This document shows positions 23,959 through 32,532 of a stretch of 42,148 bases of DNA, one piece after another. Within the stretch, counting starts at the first letter, position 1; every line of letters starts with the position of its first letter. The position numbers and the translations under genes were made by a program. Under the pieces are notes generated by a model that had not been told where the DNA came from, searched no databases, and saw only the letters and a program-made list of their open reading frames with translations. The stretch covers positions 1 through 42,148 of the forward strand of contig CALKPL010000013.1 of the NCBI GenBank assembly GCA_937991645.1. Reading direction: 5' to 3'. The stretch comes from UMGS1783 sp900555065 (GTDB lineage: Bacteria; Bacillota; Clostridia; Oscillospirales; UMGS1783).

Positions 23959-23972
23959 TCGCATTTTTGCGA
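23959..23972. promoter_or_regulatory. Operator copy 4, downstream of the small HTH gene
   Basis: TCGCATTTTTGCGA begins at the base after the TAG stop codon (23956-23958). Its distance of about 245 bases from copy 3 would suit DNA looping. Confidence 0.6.
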
Positions 23973-24075
23973 TATTGGCGTGACAAATCTGCTTTTATTA
24001 TACGGCTAATCCGTTATAAATGTCAAGGGCGCGTGCCGCCGTTCGTGCAAACCCAAGCCCGCGCGCCGGCCATAA

Positions 24076-24112
24076 AGCGCGTGCCGCTCTCAACGAGAGA
24101 GCGGCACGCGCT
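24076..24112. terminator. Long hairpin after the histidine kinase gene
   Basis: AGCGCGTGCCGCTCT (24076-24090) and AGAGCGGCACGCGCT (24098-24112) form a perfect 15-bp stem with a 7-base loop between the convergent small HTH gene and histidine kinase gene. There is no T-run on either side. Confidence 0.6.
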
Positions 24113-24130
24113 GCAACAGGACGGGACGCT

Positions 24131-25369
24131 TCAGTCACGCCGGACGGGAACGTCCCTGAATTCTGCCCGGAAGGTTACGCCGTCGTCGCAGTTTTCGGCC
24201 CACAGCCTGCCGTGGTGCAGGTCGGCGATGGTTTTTGCAATGGCCAGTCCCAGGCCGTAGCCGCCCTCTGCGCGCGCCCAGTCGGCACGGTAGAAGCGGT
24301 CGAACAGGTGCGCGAGCGCATTTGGCGGAATGGGACTTCCAACGTTGTGTACGGCAAGGCAGATGCGGGACTGTTTTTTTGTCAGGGTCACGGTGACGGC
24401 GCTGTCCTGCACTGCGTATTTGACCGCGTTGTCCACGAGAACGGCGACGAGCTGGCGCAGCTGTGCGGCGTCGCCGGTCAGGACGACGTCGGGTTCAATG
24501 CCCGACGTATCGAGTCGAATGCCTTTTTCATAGGCGAGCGATTCAAACGCCAGGCAGACGCTGTATACAAGGTCGCCGAACTGGACTTCGGCAAAGGGCG
24601 CGGGCGTTTTCGCTTCGTCGGATTTGGCGAGGAAGACCAGATCCTCTACAAGCCGTTTCATGCGTTCCGCTTCGGCCCGCGTGCTTTCGATCCACTGCCG
24701 CTGTGCGTTTACGGTGGCTTCCCCGTTTTTTTGCAGGATGCCGATATTGGCCAGGATCACAGTCAGGGGCGTCTTCAGCTCATGCGATGCGTCGGCCACA
24801 AACCGCCTCTGCTGTAAAAGGGCGCGTTCCACCGGCCGGAGCGCCCATTTGGAAAGGTAGAGGCTGATGAGGAAAAAGGCGAGCAGCGCGCCGGCGAAGG
24901 AGGCGAGCGAGATGAGTACGACATTGCGCAGCGCGGTCCGTTCGCTGTGGCGGTCCATAAAGGCAATGGAATCGCGTCCGTATTTATTGACAACCACATA
25001 GCGCAGGTTATATTCCGGCAGCACGCCGCCCTCTTTGCCGTCCGCCCGCGCCGCCTGTGCGATCGCGGCCGCCTCGTCCTGTTCGATATACATGTTTTCG
25101 GTGCGGACATACATGAAATTCCCGCCCGCATCGAACTGTACGACGAATACCGGCGCGCCGACAAACGACTCCGGCGGTTCTTTGCCGACTTCCATTTTCG
25201 GCGGCTCAACGTCTTTTGCGCGCGAGGCGGCCATACGCAGCGTCATTTCGTTATCCCGGACGACCTGCCGGTAGCTTGTAACGCACAGTGCGCCGAATAC
25301 AGCGGCAAGTACGAGGAAAACGAGGATCATGTTGATAAGTACGAATTTAATGCGAAGCGTACGGATCAT
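24131..25369 (-). CDS. Sensor histidine kinase
   Basis: 412 residues. Transmembrane segment 1 is at about 7-29, a sensor loop of roughly 120 residues lies outside the membrane, and transmembrane segment 2 is at about 149-172. A short HAMP-like linker (SKWALRPVERAL), the H-box DASHELKTPLT with H196, an N-box VLVDNAVKYA and a G-box YGLGLAIAKT follow. The start overlaps the response-regulator stop as ATGA, so the two are translationally coupled; a longer frame to 25510 runs through the regulator gene and is rejected. The sensor domain has no recognised ligand fold. It probably phosphorylates the adjacent OmpR-type regulator. Confidence 0.93.
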   Translation of the reverse strand: MIRTLRIKFVLINMILVFLVLAAVFGALCVTSYRQVVRDNEMTLRMAASRAKDVEPPKMEVGKEPPESFVGAPVFVVQFDAGGNFMYVRTENMYIEQDEAAAIAQAARADGKEGGVLPEYNLRYVVVNKYGRDSIAFMDRHSERTALRNVVLISLASFAGALLAFFLISLYLSKWALRPVERALLQQRRFVADASHELKTPLTVILANIGILQKNGEATVNAQRQWIESTRAEAERMKRLVEDLVFLAKSDEAKTPAPFAEVQFGDLVYSVCLAFESLAYEKGIRLDTSGIEPDVVLTGDAAQLRQLVAVLVDNAVKYAVQDSAVTVTLTKKQSRICLAVHNVGSPIPPNALAHLFDRFYRADWARAEGGYGLGLAIAKTIADLHHGRLWAENCDDGVTFRAEFRDVPVRRD

Positions 25370-26043
25370 ATGGCTATGTCCTCCAGTCTGTAACCGACCT
25401 TGCGGACGGTCTCGATCCCGGCCTTCGAACCGAGGTACGCAAATTTTTTTCGCAGGAACGAAATATACGCCTCGACATTGTTGTCTTCCGCGTCGGATTC
25501 GACGCCCCAAACCCGGTTAATCAGCTCCTCTTTCGGCGTGATGGCGGCCGGGTTGGCCATCAGGATCCTAAGCACTTCTTTTTCCTTAAAACTCAGGCGC
25601 ACCGATTTTGCGCCGCAGGAGAGGGTGTTGGTTGCAAGCCCAAGCGTAAGGTCGGAAAAGCAAAGCTCGTCCAGAATCACCTCGCCCTGCCTGCGCGAGA
25701 TGGCGCGCACCCGTGCGAGCAGCTCTTCCGGAGCGAAGGGCTTTGTCAGATAATCGTCCGCGCCCATATCCAGGCCGCGCACCTTGTCGGCGGTCTCATC
25801 CTTGGCCGTGAGCATAATTACGGGCGTGTCGAGCTTTTCCTCCCGCATTTTTTTGACGACTTCAAACCCCGACAGGCCGGGGAGCATTACGTCGAGTATA
25901 ACAACGTCGTACAGGCCGCTGCGCGCGTAATCGAGTCCGTCCGTGCCTGTGTGGACCATGTCTACCAGGTATTTTTCATCCGTCATGATATGGGCAAGCG
26001 CCTCGGCGAGGCGGATCTCGTCCTCTACGATCAGTACCCGCAT
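25366..26043 (-). CDS. OmpR-family response regulator
   Basis: 225 residues. The receiver domain has E7-D8-E9, phospho-acceptor D51 in VILDVMLPG, and the conserved Lys in LTAKDE. A winged-helix effector domain follows (SFKEKEVLRILMANPAAITPKE and later VEAYISFLRKKF). The start at 26043 follows AAAGGGGG; the upstream Met codons lack sites. It is divergent from the VTC/DUF4956 cluster, and the palindrome at 26112-26151, with CTGAA direct repeats 11 bp apart, is a likely binding target. Confidence 0.94.
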   Translation of the reverse strand: MRVLIVEDEIRLAEALAHIMTDEKYLVDMVHTGTDGLDYARSGLYDVVILDVMLPGLSGFEVVKKMREEKLDTPVIMLTAKDETADKVRGLDMGADDYLTKPFAPEELLARVRAISRRQGEVILDELCFSDLTLGLATNTLSCGAKSVRLSFKEKEVLRILMANPAAITPKEELINRVWGVESDAEDNNVEAYISFLRKKFAYLGSKAGIETVRKVGYRLEDIAI

Positions 26044-26111
26044 ATATATCCCCCTTTTTTTCATTATAACATGTCCGCGCGTTTTATACAGCCCCATAAT
26101 ATCCGTTGATT

Positions 26112-26151
26112 CTGAAAATAGTCTGAAGTTTTTGCTTCAGACTATTTTCAG
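26112..26151. promoter_or_regulatory. Perfect 17-bp inverted repeat made of tandem half-sites
   Basis: CTGAAAATAGTCTGAAG (26112-26128), loop TTTTTG, then its exact reverse complement (26135-26151). Each arm contains two CTGAA (or TTCAG) motifs 11 bp apart, the spacing typical for OmpR-type dimers. It lies between the divergent response regulator and the VTC-domain gene, just upstream of a TATAAT at 26162-26167. Confidence 0.8.
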
Positions 26152-26210
26152 CTTTGCGGTGTATAATCATGCCATGGAAAACTTGGAAACGTCCGGAAGG
26201 GAGGCATTGC

Positions 26211-26942
26211 ATGAAAAAAAATATTTTTGAGCGGGTAGAGAAGAAATATCTGGCGACGCCCGACCAGTGCCGGTCTTTTCTGTCTCTTACGGACGGCCGG
26301 CTGCGCCCTGACAGATACGCCGCCTACACCATTTGCAACCTGTACTATGATACGGATCGATACGATCTGATCCGCACCTCGCTCGACAAGCCGCTCTACA
26401 AGGAAAAGCTTCGCATGCGCAGCTATGGCCGTGCCGAGGCGGACAGCCCTGTATACCTGGAGCTCAAAAAAAAGCTCCTGGGCGTTGTGTATAAACGCAG
26501 GGCCGTACTTCCGTACGCACAGGCGCGCGCAGTTGCCGCAGGCGCGGACGTGCAGGGGACCGATCCGGAAACCGTGCAGACGCTGCGGGAGATCGCCTGT
26601 TTCCTCAGCCGCTATCCGGTGGAGGAAAAGGCGTATATCAGCTATGACCGTACCGCCTACGCCGGCGTGGAAGACCCGCAGCTGCGCGTCACGTTCGACC
26701 GCAATATCCGTTTCCGGCAGCGGCAGCTGGGTCTGGAAAGTGGCATGTGGGGCGCGCCCGTCCTGCCGCCCGGCCGGATTCTGATGGAGATCAAGGTAGC
26801 GGCCGCCTTCCCTGTGTGGCTCAGCCATGCGCTGAGCGAGCTTGCGCTGTATCCGGTCTCCTTTTCCAAGTACGGCGCGTGCTATCAAAACTATATATTG
26901 AAAACAAATCAGAAAGAACGGAGCGTGGCGACAAGTGCCTGA
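26211..26942 (+). CDS. VTC-domain (polyphosphate polymerase-like) protein
   Basis: 243 residues, GGAAGGGAGG upstream of ATG 26211. The VTC tunnel residues are visible in order: VEKKYL near the start, NLYYDTDRYD, KEKLRMRSYG, YLELKKKLLGVVYKRR, then SYDRTAYAG and the late MEIKV with SKYGACYQNY. In eukaryotes this domain polymerises polyphosphate from ATP. Bacterial single-domain forms sit beside DUF4956 membrane proteins, as here, and their product is not established. The gene overlaps the next by 8 bases. Confidence 0.88.
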   Translation: MKKNIFERVEKKYLATPDQCRSFLSLTDGRLRPDRYAAYTICNLYYDTDRYDLIRTSLDKPLYKEKLRMRSYGRAEADSPVYLELKKKLLGVVYKRRAVLPYAQARAVAAGADVQGTDPETVQTLREIACFLSRYPVEEKAYISYDRTAYAGVEDPQLRVTFDRNIRFRQRQLGLESGMWGAPVLPPGRILMEIKVAAAFPVWLSHALSELALYPVSFSKYGACYQNYILKTNQKERSVATSA

Positions 26943-27612
26943 CATTTTTACAAGCAGCATCTTGAACGGAACCCTGTCCGTCAGCGGTTTTTTATACTGT
27001 ACCCTGGCTTCCCTGGTTCTCGGCCTGGGCATCGCCGGCCTGTACATGGTGAAAAACACCTATTCCAAAGGCTTTGTGGTCGCCCTGTCCCTGCTTCCGG
27101 CGATCGTGCAGGTCGTCATTATGATGGTCAACGGCAATATCGGAACCGGCGTCGCGGTCGCGGGTGCGTTCAGCCTTGTGCGTTTTCGGTCGGTACCGGG
27201 CAACGCGCGGGATATTGTGAGCATATTCTTCGCCATGGCCGTAGGCCTTGCGACGGGGATGGGTTATCTGTTTTACGCGCTTATGTTTCTTGTGATCATC
27301 GGCGCGGTAGACATCGCGCTGCTGTGCAGCCGGTTCGGCGACGGGAAAGCGAATGTGCGCACGCTCAAGATCACAATCCCGGAAAACCTGGACTATGAGG
27401 GGGTGTTCGACGACCTGTTGCAGCAGTATGCGTCCAGCTATACGCTGGAAAAGGTACGGACGACGAATATGGGAAGTCTGTTTGAACTCAGCTACACCGT
27501 CCGGCTCAAGGCGGCCGTGCCGCCCAAGGCGTTTCTGGATGCGCTGCGCTGCCGCAATGGGAATCTGAATATCGCGATCAGCCGTCCGCAGACGGTGAAG
27601 GACGAATTGTAA
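26935..27612 (+). CDS. DUF4956 membrane protein
   Basis: 225 residues from GTG 26935, overlapping the VTC gene by 8 bases. Three to four transmembrane helices occupy residues 15-130, with the family core GAFSLVRFRSVPGNARDIVS and FFAMAVGLATGMGY. A cytoplasmic ferredoxin-like tail follows (KITIPENLDYEGVFDDLLQQ). The family almost always neighbours a VTC-domain gene, suggesting a membrane partner or exporter for the polymer; the biochemical role is unknown. Confidence 0.88.
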   Translation: MPDIFTSSILNGTLSVSGFLYCTLASLVLGLGIAGLYMVKNTYSKGFVVALSLLPAIVQVVIMMVNGNIGTGVAVAGAFSLVRFRSVPGNARDIVSIFFAMAVGLATGMGYLFYALMFLVIIGAVDIALLCSRFGDGKANVRTLKITIPENLDYEGVFDDLLQQYASSYTLEKVRTTNMGSLFELSYTVRLKAAVPPKAFLDALRCRNGNLNIAISRPQTVKDEL

Positions 27613-27622
27613 GGAGGATTGT

Positions 27623-29578
27623 ATGCGTTCTCATTTTTGGAGCGGACTGCTCAGTCTGCTGCTTCTCATGGCATTTCTCGCAGGCTGTGCGCAGGACGCG
27701 GGCGCAGCCGTGCAGTCGGGTACTGCGTTACCCGTATCGGCCAGCTACACATACGCTGACGAGGACCTGGACGCGAGCTGGGATGCGCAGACCGCTTCCG
27801 CCGTCCGCTTCGGCAGCGACGGGATCGAAACCTCTGGCGACGGCGTGTCCGCGTCCGGTTCTACCGTCACAATCAGCGCCGCGGGCACCTATGTGCTGAG
27901 CGGCACGGCCGATGACGCGCAGATCGTCGTGGACGCCGGCAAAAACGACCTTGTCCGTCTCGTTTGCAACGGAGTGGATCTGACCAGCGCGACGGGCGCT
28001 GCCATCGCGTCGTTTCAGGCCCGGAAAACTATCATCATTTTAGCCGATGGCACCGACAACTCCTTTTCAGATGCGCAGACGTATTCCTATGCGGACGCGG
28101 ACACGGCGCCGGACGCCGCCGTATTCGCACAGGACGATCTGACGATCACCGGCGGGGGAAGCCTGACGGTATACGGCAATTATAACGACGCGATCGGCGC
28201 AAAGGACTATTTGTGCGTTACGGACGGCACGATTACAGTGCAGGCCGTCGCGGATGGGCTGCAGGGACGCGACGGCGTGGCTGTCAAAGCCGGATCCCTC
28301 GCCATAGAGGCGGGTGTGGACGGAATCAAGTCCAACAACGACGAAGACGCGGAGAAAGGGTTCATTGTGCTCGACGGCGGCACGTTTTCCATTGTCTCGG
28401 GGCACGACGGCGTGCAGGCGCAGACATCCCTGACGATAGGCGGCGGCACGTTTGAACTGCATACAGGCGGCGGCGCGGCCTCCGCCACGCAGGCGCAGAC
28501 GTATGGTTTTGCGGGCGGGATGACCCCGCCGGGCGGAGATATGCTCCAGCCGGGGACCGCGGGAGTCGTGGAGACGGCGGCACAAACTGAGGTTTCGGAC
28601 AGCTCGGACGCTTCCGACAGCTATAAAGGCCTGAAAGCGGGCGTAAGCCTGACGGTTACCGGCGGGTCGTTTACAATCGACGCGCAGGACGACGCCGTGC
28701 ATGCAAACGGCGATATAACGGTCAGCGGCGGCAGCTTTGAGATCGCAACGGGGGACGACGGGTTCCATGCCGACGCGGCGCTGTCCATATACGGCGGGAC
28801 TATTCGCATAACACAAAGCTTTGAAGGTCTGGAAGGGCTTACGGTCGAGATCGGCGGCGGCGAAATCGACATTGTCTCAAGCGACGACGGAATCAACGCC
28901 GCAGGCGGCAGCGACGGGGAAGCGCAGGGCCCGATGGGCGCGGACCAGTTCGCCGTCAACGGCGACGCATATATACGGGTCACGGGCGGGAGCGTGCATA
29001 TCGACGCTTCCGGCGACGGGCTCGACTCCAACGGCGCAACGTGGATTGAGGGCGGTACGGTCGCCGTCGACGGGCCCATATCCGGTGCGGACGGCGCGCT
29101 GGACACCAATGGTGAAATGCTGACAAACGGCGGTACGCTGATCGCTGTGGGCAGTTCCGCCATGCTTGAACCTCCGTCCGAAACATCCGGCCAGCCCTGT
29201 TTTGTGATTTACTACGCCCAGGTCCAGCAGGCCGGTACCGTGATCCGCCTGACAGATGCGGCCGGCGCGGCGATTTTGGAATATACGCCGTCAAAGGATT
29301 ATCAGTCCGCAGTAATCAGCCTGCCGGCGCTGGCGCAGGGTGAAACGTACACCCTGTACGGCGGCGAAACGGAACTTGCCGCACTCACCCTGTCCGAAAC
29401 GGTGACACGCGTCTCAAGCGACGGTTCGGCGGCTGCCGGGGGCATGCAGGGCGGTTTTCCCGGCGGCGCCGGCGGCGGAATGGACGGCAACGGCAACGCC
29501 GCGGCCGGCGGCGGGTTCGGCCGGGGACAGGCGGCGCAGCCGCCGCAGCAGAACGGCCAGGGCCAGCCTCCGGCATAA
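27623..29578 (+). CDS. Lipoprotein with Cthe_2159-like (DUF4353) carbohydrate-binding beta-helix
   Basis: 651 residues. The signal peptide ends with the lipobox FLAGC. The body consists of repeating short beta-helix turns of the type G-G-x-x-x-I-x-x-x-x-D-G-I-x-x, e.g. DGLQGRDGVAVK, GVDGIKSNNDEDAEKG, DDAVHANGDITVSGG and GDDGFHADAALSIYGG, rich in Asp-Asp-Gly calcium-like loops. The C-terminus is Gly/Gln/Pro-rich. The Clostridium thermocellum relative binds acidic polysaccharides. In this cluster it may bind a surface or polymer substrate of the VTC/DUF4956 system. The CotH kinase gene that often joins this cluster is not present. Confidence 0.85.
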   Translation: MRSHFWSGLLSLLLLMAFLAGCAQDAGAAVQSGTALPVSASYTYADEDLDASWDAQTASAVRFGSDGIETSGDGVSASGSTVTISAAGTYVLSGTADDAQIVVDAGKNDLVRLVCNGVDLTSATGAAIASFQARKTIIILADGTDNSFSDAQTYSYADADTAPDAAVFAQDDLTITGGGSLTVYGNYNDAIGAKDYLCVTDGTITVQAVADGLQGRDGVAVKAGSLAIEAGVDGIKSNNDEDAEKGFIVLDGGTFSIVSGHDGVQAQTSLTIGGGTFELHTGGGAASATQAQTYGFAGGMTPPGGDMLQPGTAGVVETAAQTEVSDSSDASDSYKGLKAGVSLTVTGGSFTIDAQDDAVHANGDITVSGGSFEIATGDDGFHADAALSIYGGTIRITQSFEGLEGLTVEIGGGEIDIVSSDDGINAAGGSDGEAQGPMGADQFAVNGDAYIRVTGGSVHIDASGDGLDSNGATWIEGGTVAVDGPISGADGALDTNGEMLTNGGTLIAVGSSAMLEPPSETSGQPCFVIYYAQVQQAGTVIRLTDAAGAAILEYTPSKDYQSAVISLPALAQGETYTLYGGETELAALTLSETVTRVSSDGSAAAGGMQGGFPGGAGGGMDGNGNAAAGGGFGRGQAAQPPQQNGQGQPPA

Positions 29579-29600
29579 AGAGGTCGGCGTCGGCTGCAAA

Positions 29601-29629
29601 GCGCCCCGGCAGCAGCGCTGCCGGGGCGC
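29601..29629 (+). terminator. Terminator-like hairpin after the Cthe_2159-like gene
   Basis: GCGCCCCGGCAG (29601-29612) and CTGCCGGGGCGC (29618-29629) with a 5-base loop, 22 bases after the stop. The T-run is weak (TTGC). Confidence 0.6.
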
Positions 29630-29751
29630 TTGCAGCACGCGCTTATACGTATGCCGCCGGCAGGGGCCGGAAGCGGCGGCCGCCGCACGCGGCGGTTTGT
29701 CAGGGGCTGATTGGGCGTAAAATACATGAACCGGAATCATATCGCAGAACG

Positions 29752-29785
29752 AAAAAAGCCGGAGTCCAACTGGACTCCGGCTTTT
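29752..29785. terminator. Bidirectional terminator ending the LysR directon
   Basis: AAAAGCCGGAGTCC (29754-29767), loop AACT, GGACTCCGGCTTTT (29772-29785). On the minus strand a TTTTTT run follows, so it can end the long minus-strand transcript; on the plus strand it is also T-flanked. Confidence 0.88.
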
Positions 29786-30029
29786 CTTTGTGCGCCTGTA
29801 TCGCTGCGTTTCGACGCAGTCCCTGCGTCCGTGCGGTTTGTCTTGTGGTTGTCTCTGGTATGAAAGGTATCCGATTTCGCGGCCGCAGTATCAAGTGCTT
29901 TTTCAGGTTTGTAAAAATTCCAGATAGCTGAATCCTCTGTATACGGTAGCCGGCGACTGCAAACGTACGATAATATGGTGGTAACGGTTCTCTCCAGCCA
30001 TGCGCATGGCGGGGGAAAGGGGCGCAACG
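29786..30029. other. Intergenic stretch without a supported gene
   Basis: Together with 29579-29751 this is a 450-base convergent gap. Apart from the two terminators I see no gene. A 98-codon minus-strand frame here runs through the terminator stem and has no ribosome binding site. Confidence 0.5.
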
Positions 30030-30704
30030 TCACAGTCTGTGCTTTTGTATCTGTACTGTTTTGGTCAGGAAATACCCAACCCAGATAAACAACCCCATAA
30101 TGGCAAGATAATCCAGGAAAAAGTAAATCAACGGTTCGTTAAAATCGAAGAAAACAAACTGCGTTCGTAAAAACATATACTCTGAGAAGCCTCTGCGTAC
30201 AAAGGCATACATTCCGTAAACGGCGATACAAGCTCCAATAACGCGCAGGAGAATGCGGCGCGCGCGAGAGGGTTTCCTGCAAATCCTCCCCGCAAACCGC
30301 ATCATCGTATTCCAATGGATGCCCAGATGAAGCGCCATAAACACAAAGCCCCAATACGCACAGATCATGTGCAGTATCCGGCCAAATGCTCTTCCACTGT
30401 GAACAGGCAGGAACACGAACACTTCCCTGGAAATCAGTACGCTGCTGATCATAGAACCCAGCATGGTAAGCAGCACGAGACCGGCCAATACGGTCTGCAG
30501 GATGCGAAACGAGGTGTATTTTTGACGGGATATATGATTTATCCATTTTCCGTTCAGGATGTGGTGGGCGACAAACAATATAAACATACCAATGCCAATC
30601 CACTCATGCGCTGTCCTTCCAATCAATTCAAATGCCATAAGCAGCGTCAAAAGGATCGTCATGCCGCAATCTATTATAATTTTCACGATCGCCGTGGGTT
30701 TCAA
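30030..30704 (-). CDS. Polytopic membrane protein, DUF4405/cytochrome-b-like
   Basis: 224 residues from a TTG codon at 30704, fixed by AGGAGGG 7 bases upstream; the longer open frame to 30845 overlaps the preceding gene. Five to six hydrophobic helices are visible. Pairs of histidines in helices (FVAHHILNGKW, HMICAYWGF, ALHLGIHWN) recall heme-ligating cytochrome-b-type proteins of the DUF4405 family. It is the last gene of the LysR directon, 25 bases after a flavin-dependent reductase, so an electron-transfer role at the membrane is possible but not shown. Confidence 0.7.
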   Translation of the reverse strand: MKPTAIVKIIIDCGMTILLTLLMAFELIGRTAHEWIGIGMFILFVAHHILNGKWINHISRQKYTSFRILQTVLAGLVLLTMLGSMISSVLISREVFVFLPVHSGRAFGRILHMICAYWGFVFMALHLGIHWNTMMRFAGRICRKPSRARRILLRVIGACIAVYGMYAFVRRGFSEYMFLRTQFVFFDFNEPLIYFFLDYLAIMGLFIWVGYFLTKTVQIQKHRL

Positions 30705-30729
30705 ATGGACTCCCTCCTGTCGCGCATAT

Positions 30730-31371
30730 TCAACCGGGATTCCTTTGCATAGAACGGATGAATTCAGAATCCTCCCGGGGCGGAAAGGGGATAAGTTTAC
30801 TGCCCACGTCCTTGCATTTGAGAAAATAAGCCATGTTGTGCCCAAGCATTCTCATGGCCTGTATCCCTTCTGAATCTTGCCGAACCTCTTCTGGTGTTGC
30901 GCCATGTACCATATTCCAGTTGCGGGATGTAATAATGGGCATCTGCATCAGTCCGAAATACTGGTTCATCTGAACCCAGGCGGCAGCGGTTCCCGTCCGC
31001 CGTGCGGAGATCACCGCCGCCGCAGGCTTCAAATAAAATCGCCGGCCGCCGCCGTTTAAATCCGCATAAAAGGCTCTGTCCAAAAAGCAGGTCATTGCCC
31101 CCGCCGCCCCGGCCCATTGCGCCGGCGTGCCAAATATAAAGCCGTCATAGTCCCCGGCCAGATCCAAAAAGTCGCTTGCGCTGTCTATGAACGCGCAGCT
31201 GTTGAAATCTCTGCATTTCTGATACGCGGCGCAGCCGGGAAGAGGCCTGTCGCCAATCCAGAAAACGTCCGTATCAATTCCATTTAGATTTAATATATCG
31301 GATACCTCGCACAAAGCCGTGTATGTGCATCCTTCCTTGTGAGGACTTCCATTGATCAGTAAAACTTTCAA
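30730..31371 (-). CDS. NADPH-dependent FMN reductase / flavodoxin-like oxidoreductase
   Basis: 213 residues. The flavodoxin-fold start MKVLLINGSPHKEGCTYTAL contains the FMN phosphate loop GSPHKEG. IFGTPAQWAGAAGAMTCFLDR is the isoalloxazine-binding region typical of the iron-sulfur flavoprotein / NADPH-FMN reductase group. A few cysteines (PGCAAYQKCRDFNSC) could bind a cluster or be structural. It follows the lipoprotein esterase by 15 bases in the minus-strand directon. Confidence 0.83.
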   Translation of the reverse strand: MKVLLINGSPHKEGCTYTALCEVSDILNLNGIDTDVFWIGDRPLPGCAAYQKCRDFNSCAFIDSASDFLDLAGDYDGFIFGTPAQWAGAAGAMTCFLDRAFYADLNGGGRRFYLKPAAAVISARRTGTAAAWVQMNQYFGLMQMPIITSRNWNMVHGATPEEVRQDSEGIQAMRMLGHNMAYFLKCKDVGSKLIPFPPREDSEFIRSMQRNPG

Positions 31372-31386
31372 AAGACTGCCCGCCTC

Positions 31387-32508
31387 TCAATTGCATAAAA
31401 ATACCTGCTCCAGCCACTGGGCGTAATCCTCCACCCAGTCACCATCGCCGCCAAAGCCATGGGGCCAATCCTGCAGGACAATTCGTTTTGTAATCACGCC
31501 CACATCCTGCATCAGATCATACTGCGCTTCAAACTGGCGGTAAAAAGGATCTTCCGTACCATAGCAGTAAAAAGTGGGCGGAAGGTTCCCGGAACGGAGT
31601 TCTTCCTCGTCCATGGAGGCGACGCTGAGCCTGCCGTAAAAGGAATAGATCATGCCTGATGCGCAAGCGTGGGCGGGGATCTCGTCCAGTTCGTCGGGGA
31701 CGTAATGCGGGTCTAATACCGTGGGCAGTACGTCTTCGTCGAAGTTCAGGAAAAATTCCCCGGCCTGGATACCGCCTGCAGAATAGCCCATCACGGCAAT
31801 ATCATCCGGGTCGATGCCGTAGGTGTCCGCGTTCTTTCGGATGAACCGCACGGCGCGGGCAACATCCAACGCGCCTTCCTGCTGGGTGTAGGGCCGCAGT
31901 CGGTAATCCACAATAAAGGTCAGAAATCCCAGCTCCCGCAGCTGCGCCGCTGTGGGCAGTGTATCGGTATAGTTGCCCCTGACCTGGAACGCGCCGCCCG
32001 CCAACAGGATTACCGCGCCCTTTACTTCTGTGCCGGCCCGAACGGGGATGGCGGTCAGGTAAGGGCGGAAATCAACCGGATCATAATTTGTGCTGGTCAC
32101 TTCGGTCTGCGCCGGAGCGTTCCCTACCTCCCACAAATAAAGGGCCTGAAATTTGGAAGGATCCGGAGCCGTATTCAAAACAGTTTCATTGCCGTCCGGC
32201 TCCGGCAGGCGTGCGGAAAGCATGCCGTTTTCCCAATCTTCCGCAAGCCCGCTGCCATAGTCATAGCTTTCCGGGAAATCGGAAGGCGTGGCCAACGTAT
32301 GCTCCGAAGTGCCGTTCCGTATCTCCGATTCTTCCCGCAGCGCCGGTGTAGTTGCTGCGGACGATTCTTCCAGCGCCTGTGATTGGGATTGCATTTCATC
32401 GCCTCCCTGTAAGAGCGGTGAAGATGCGCTGTCCTGACCGGCGGAACAGCCGGAGAATATAAACGCGGTTAATAGAAATGGAACCGCCGCTTTTTTAAAA
32501 TAAGACAT
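31387..32508 (-). CDS. Lipoprotein alpha/beta-hydrolase (esterase)
   Basis: 373 residues. The signal peptide ends in FSGC with Cys21, followed by a Ser/Gln/Glu-rich spacer to about residue 90. The hydrolase domain has an oxyanion-hole segment LLAGGAFQVRG (168-178), the nucleophile S243 in GYSAGGIQ, an acid in GTEDPFY and a histidine in WPHGFGG. It acts at the outer face of the membrane. Together with two further lipoprotein esterases in this directon it suggests extracellular ester hydrolysis; the substrate is unknown. Confidence 0.84.
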   Translation of the reverse strand: MSYFKKAAVPFLLTAFIFSGCSAGQDSASSPLLQGGDEMQSQSQALEESSAATTPALREESEIRNGTSEHTLATPSDFPESYDYGSGLAEDWENGMLSARLPEPDGNETVLNTAPDPSKFQALYLWEVGNAPAQTEVTSTNYDPVDFRPYLTAIPVRAGTEVKGAVILLAGGAFQVRGNYTDTLPTAAQLRELGFLTFIVDYRLRPYTQQEGALDVARAVRFIRKNADTYGIDPDDIAVMGYSAGGIQAGEFFLNFDEDVLPTVLDPHYVPDELDEIPAHACASGMIYSFYGRLSVASMDEEELRSGNLPPTFYCYGTEDPFYRQFEAQYDLMQDVGVITKRIVLQDWPHGFGGDGDWVEDYAQWLEQVFLCN

Positions 32509-32532
32509 GGATCTCCGTCCTCTCGATTGCTT

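Noticed and set aside
22227..23972. Calling the ImmA/XRE module part of a prophage or ICE
   Set aside because: No integrase, excisionase, structural, replication or conjugation genes lie nearby; flanking genes are ordinary (cotJ, two-component system).
29737..30033. 98-codon minus-strand ORF at the end of the LysR directon
   Set aside because: It runs through the intrinsic terminator stem, starts inside the preceding gene's end and has no ribosome binding site.
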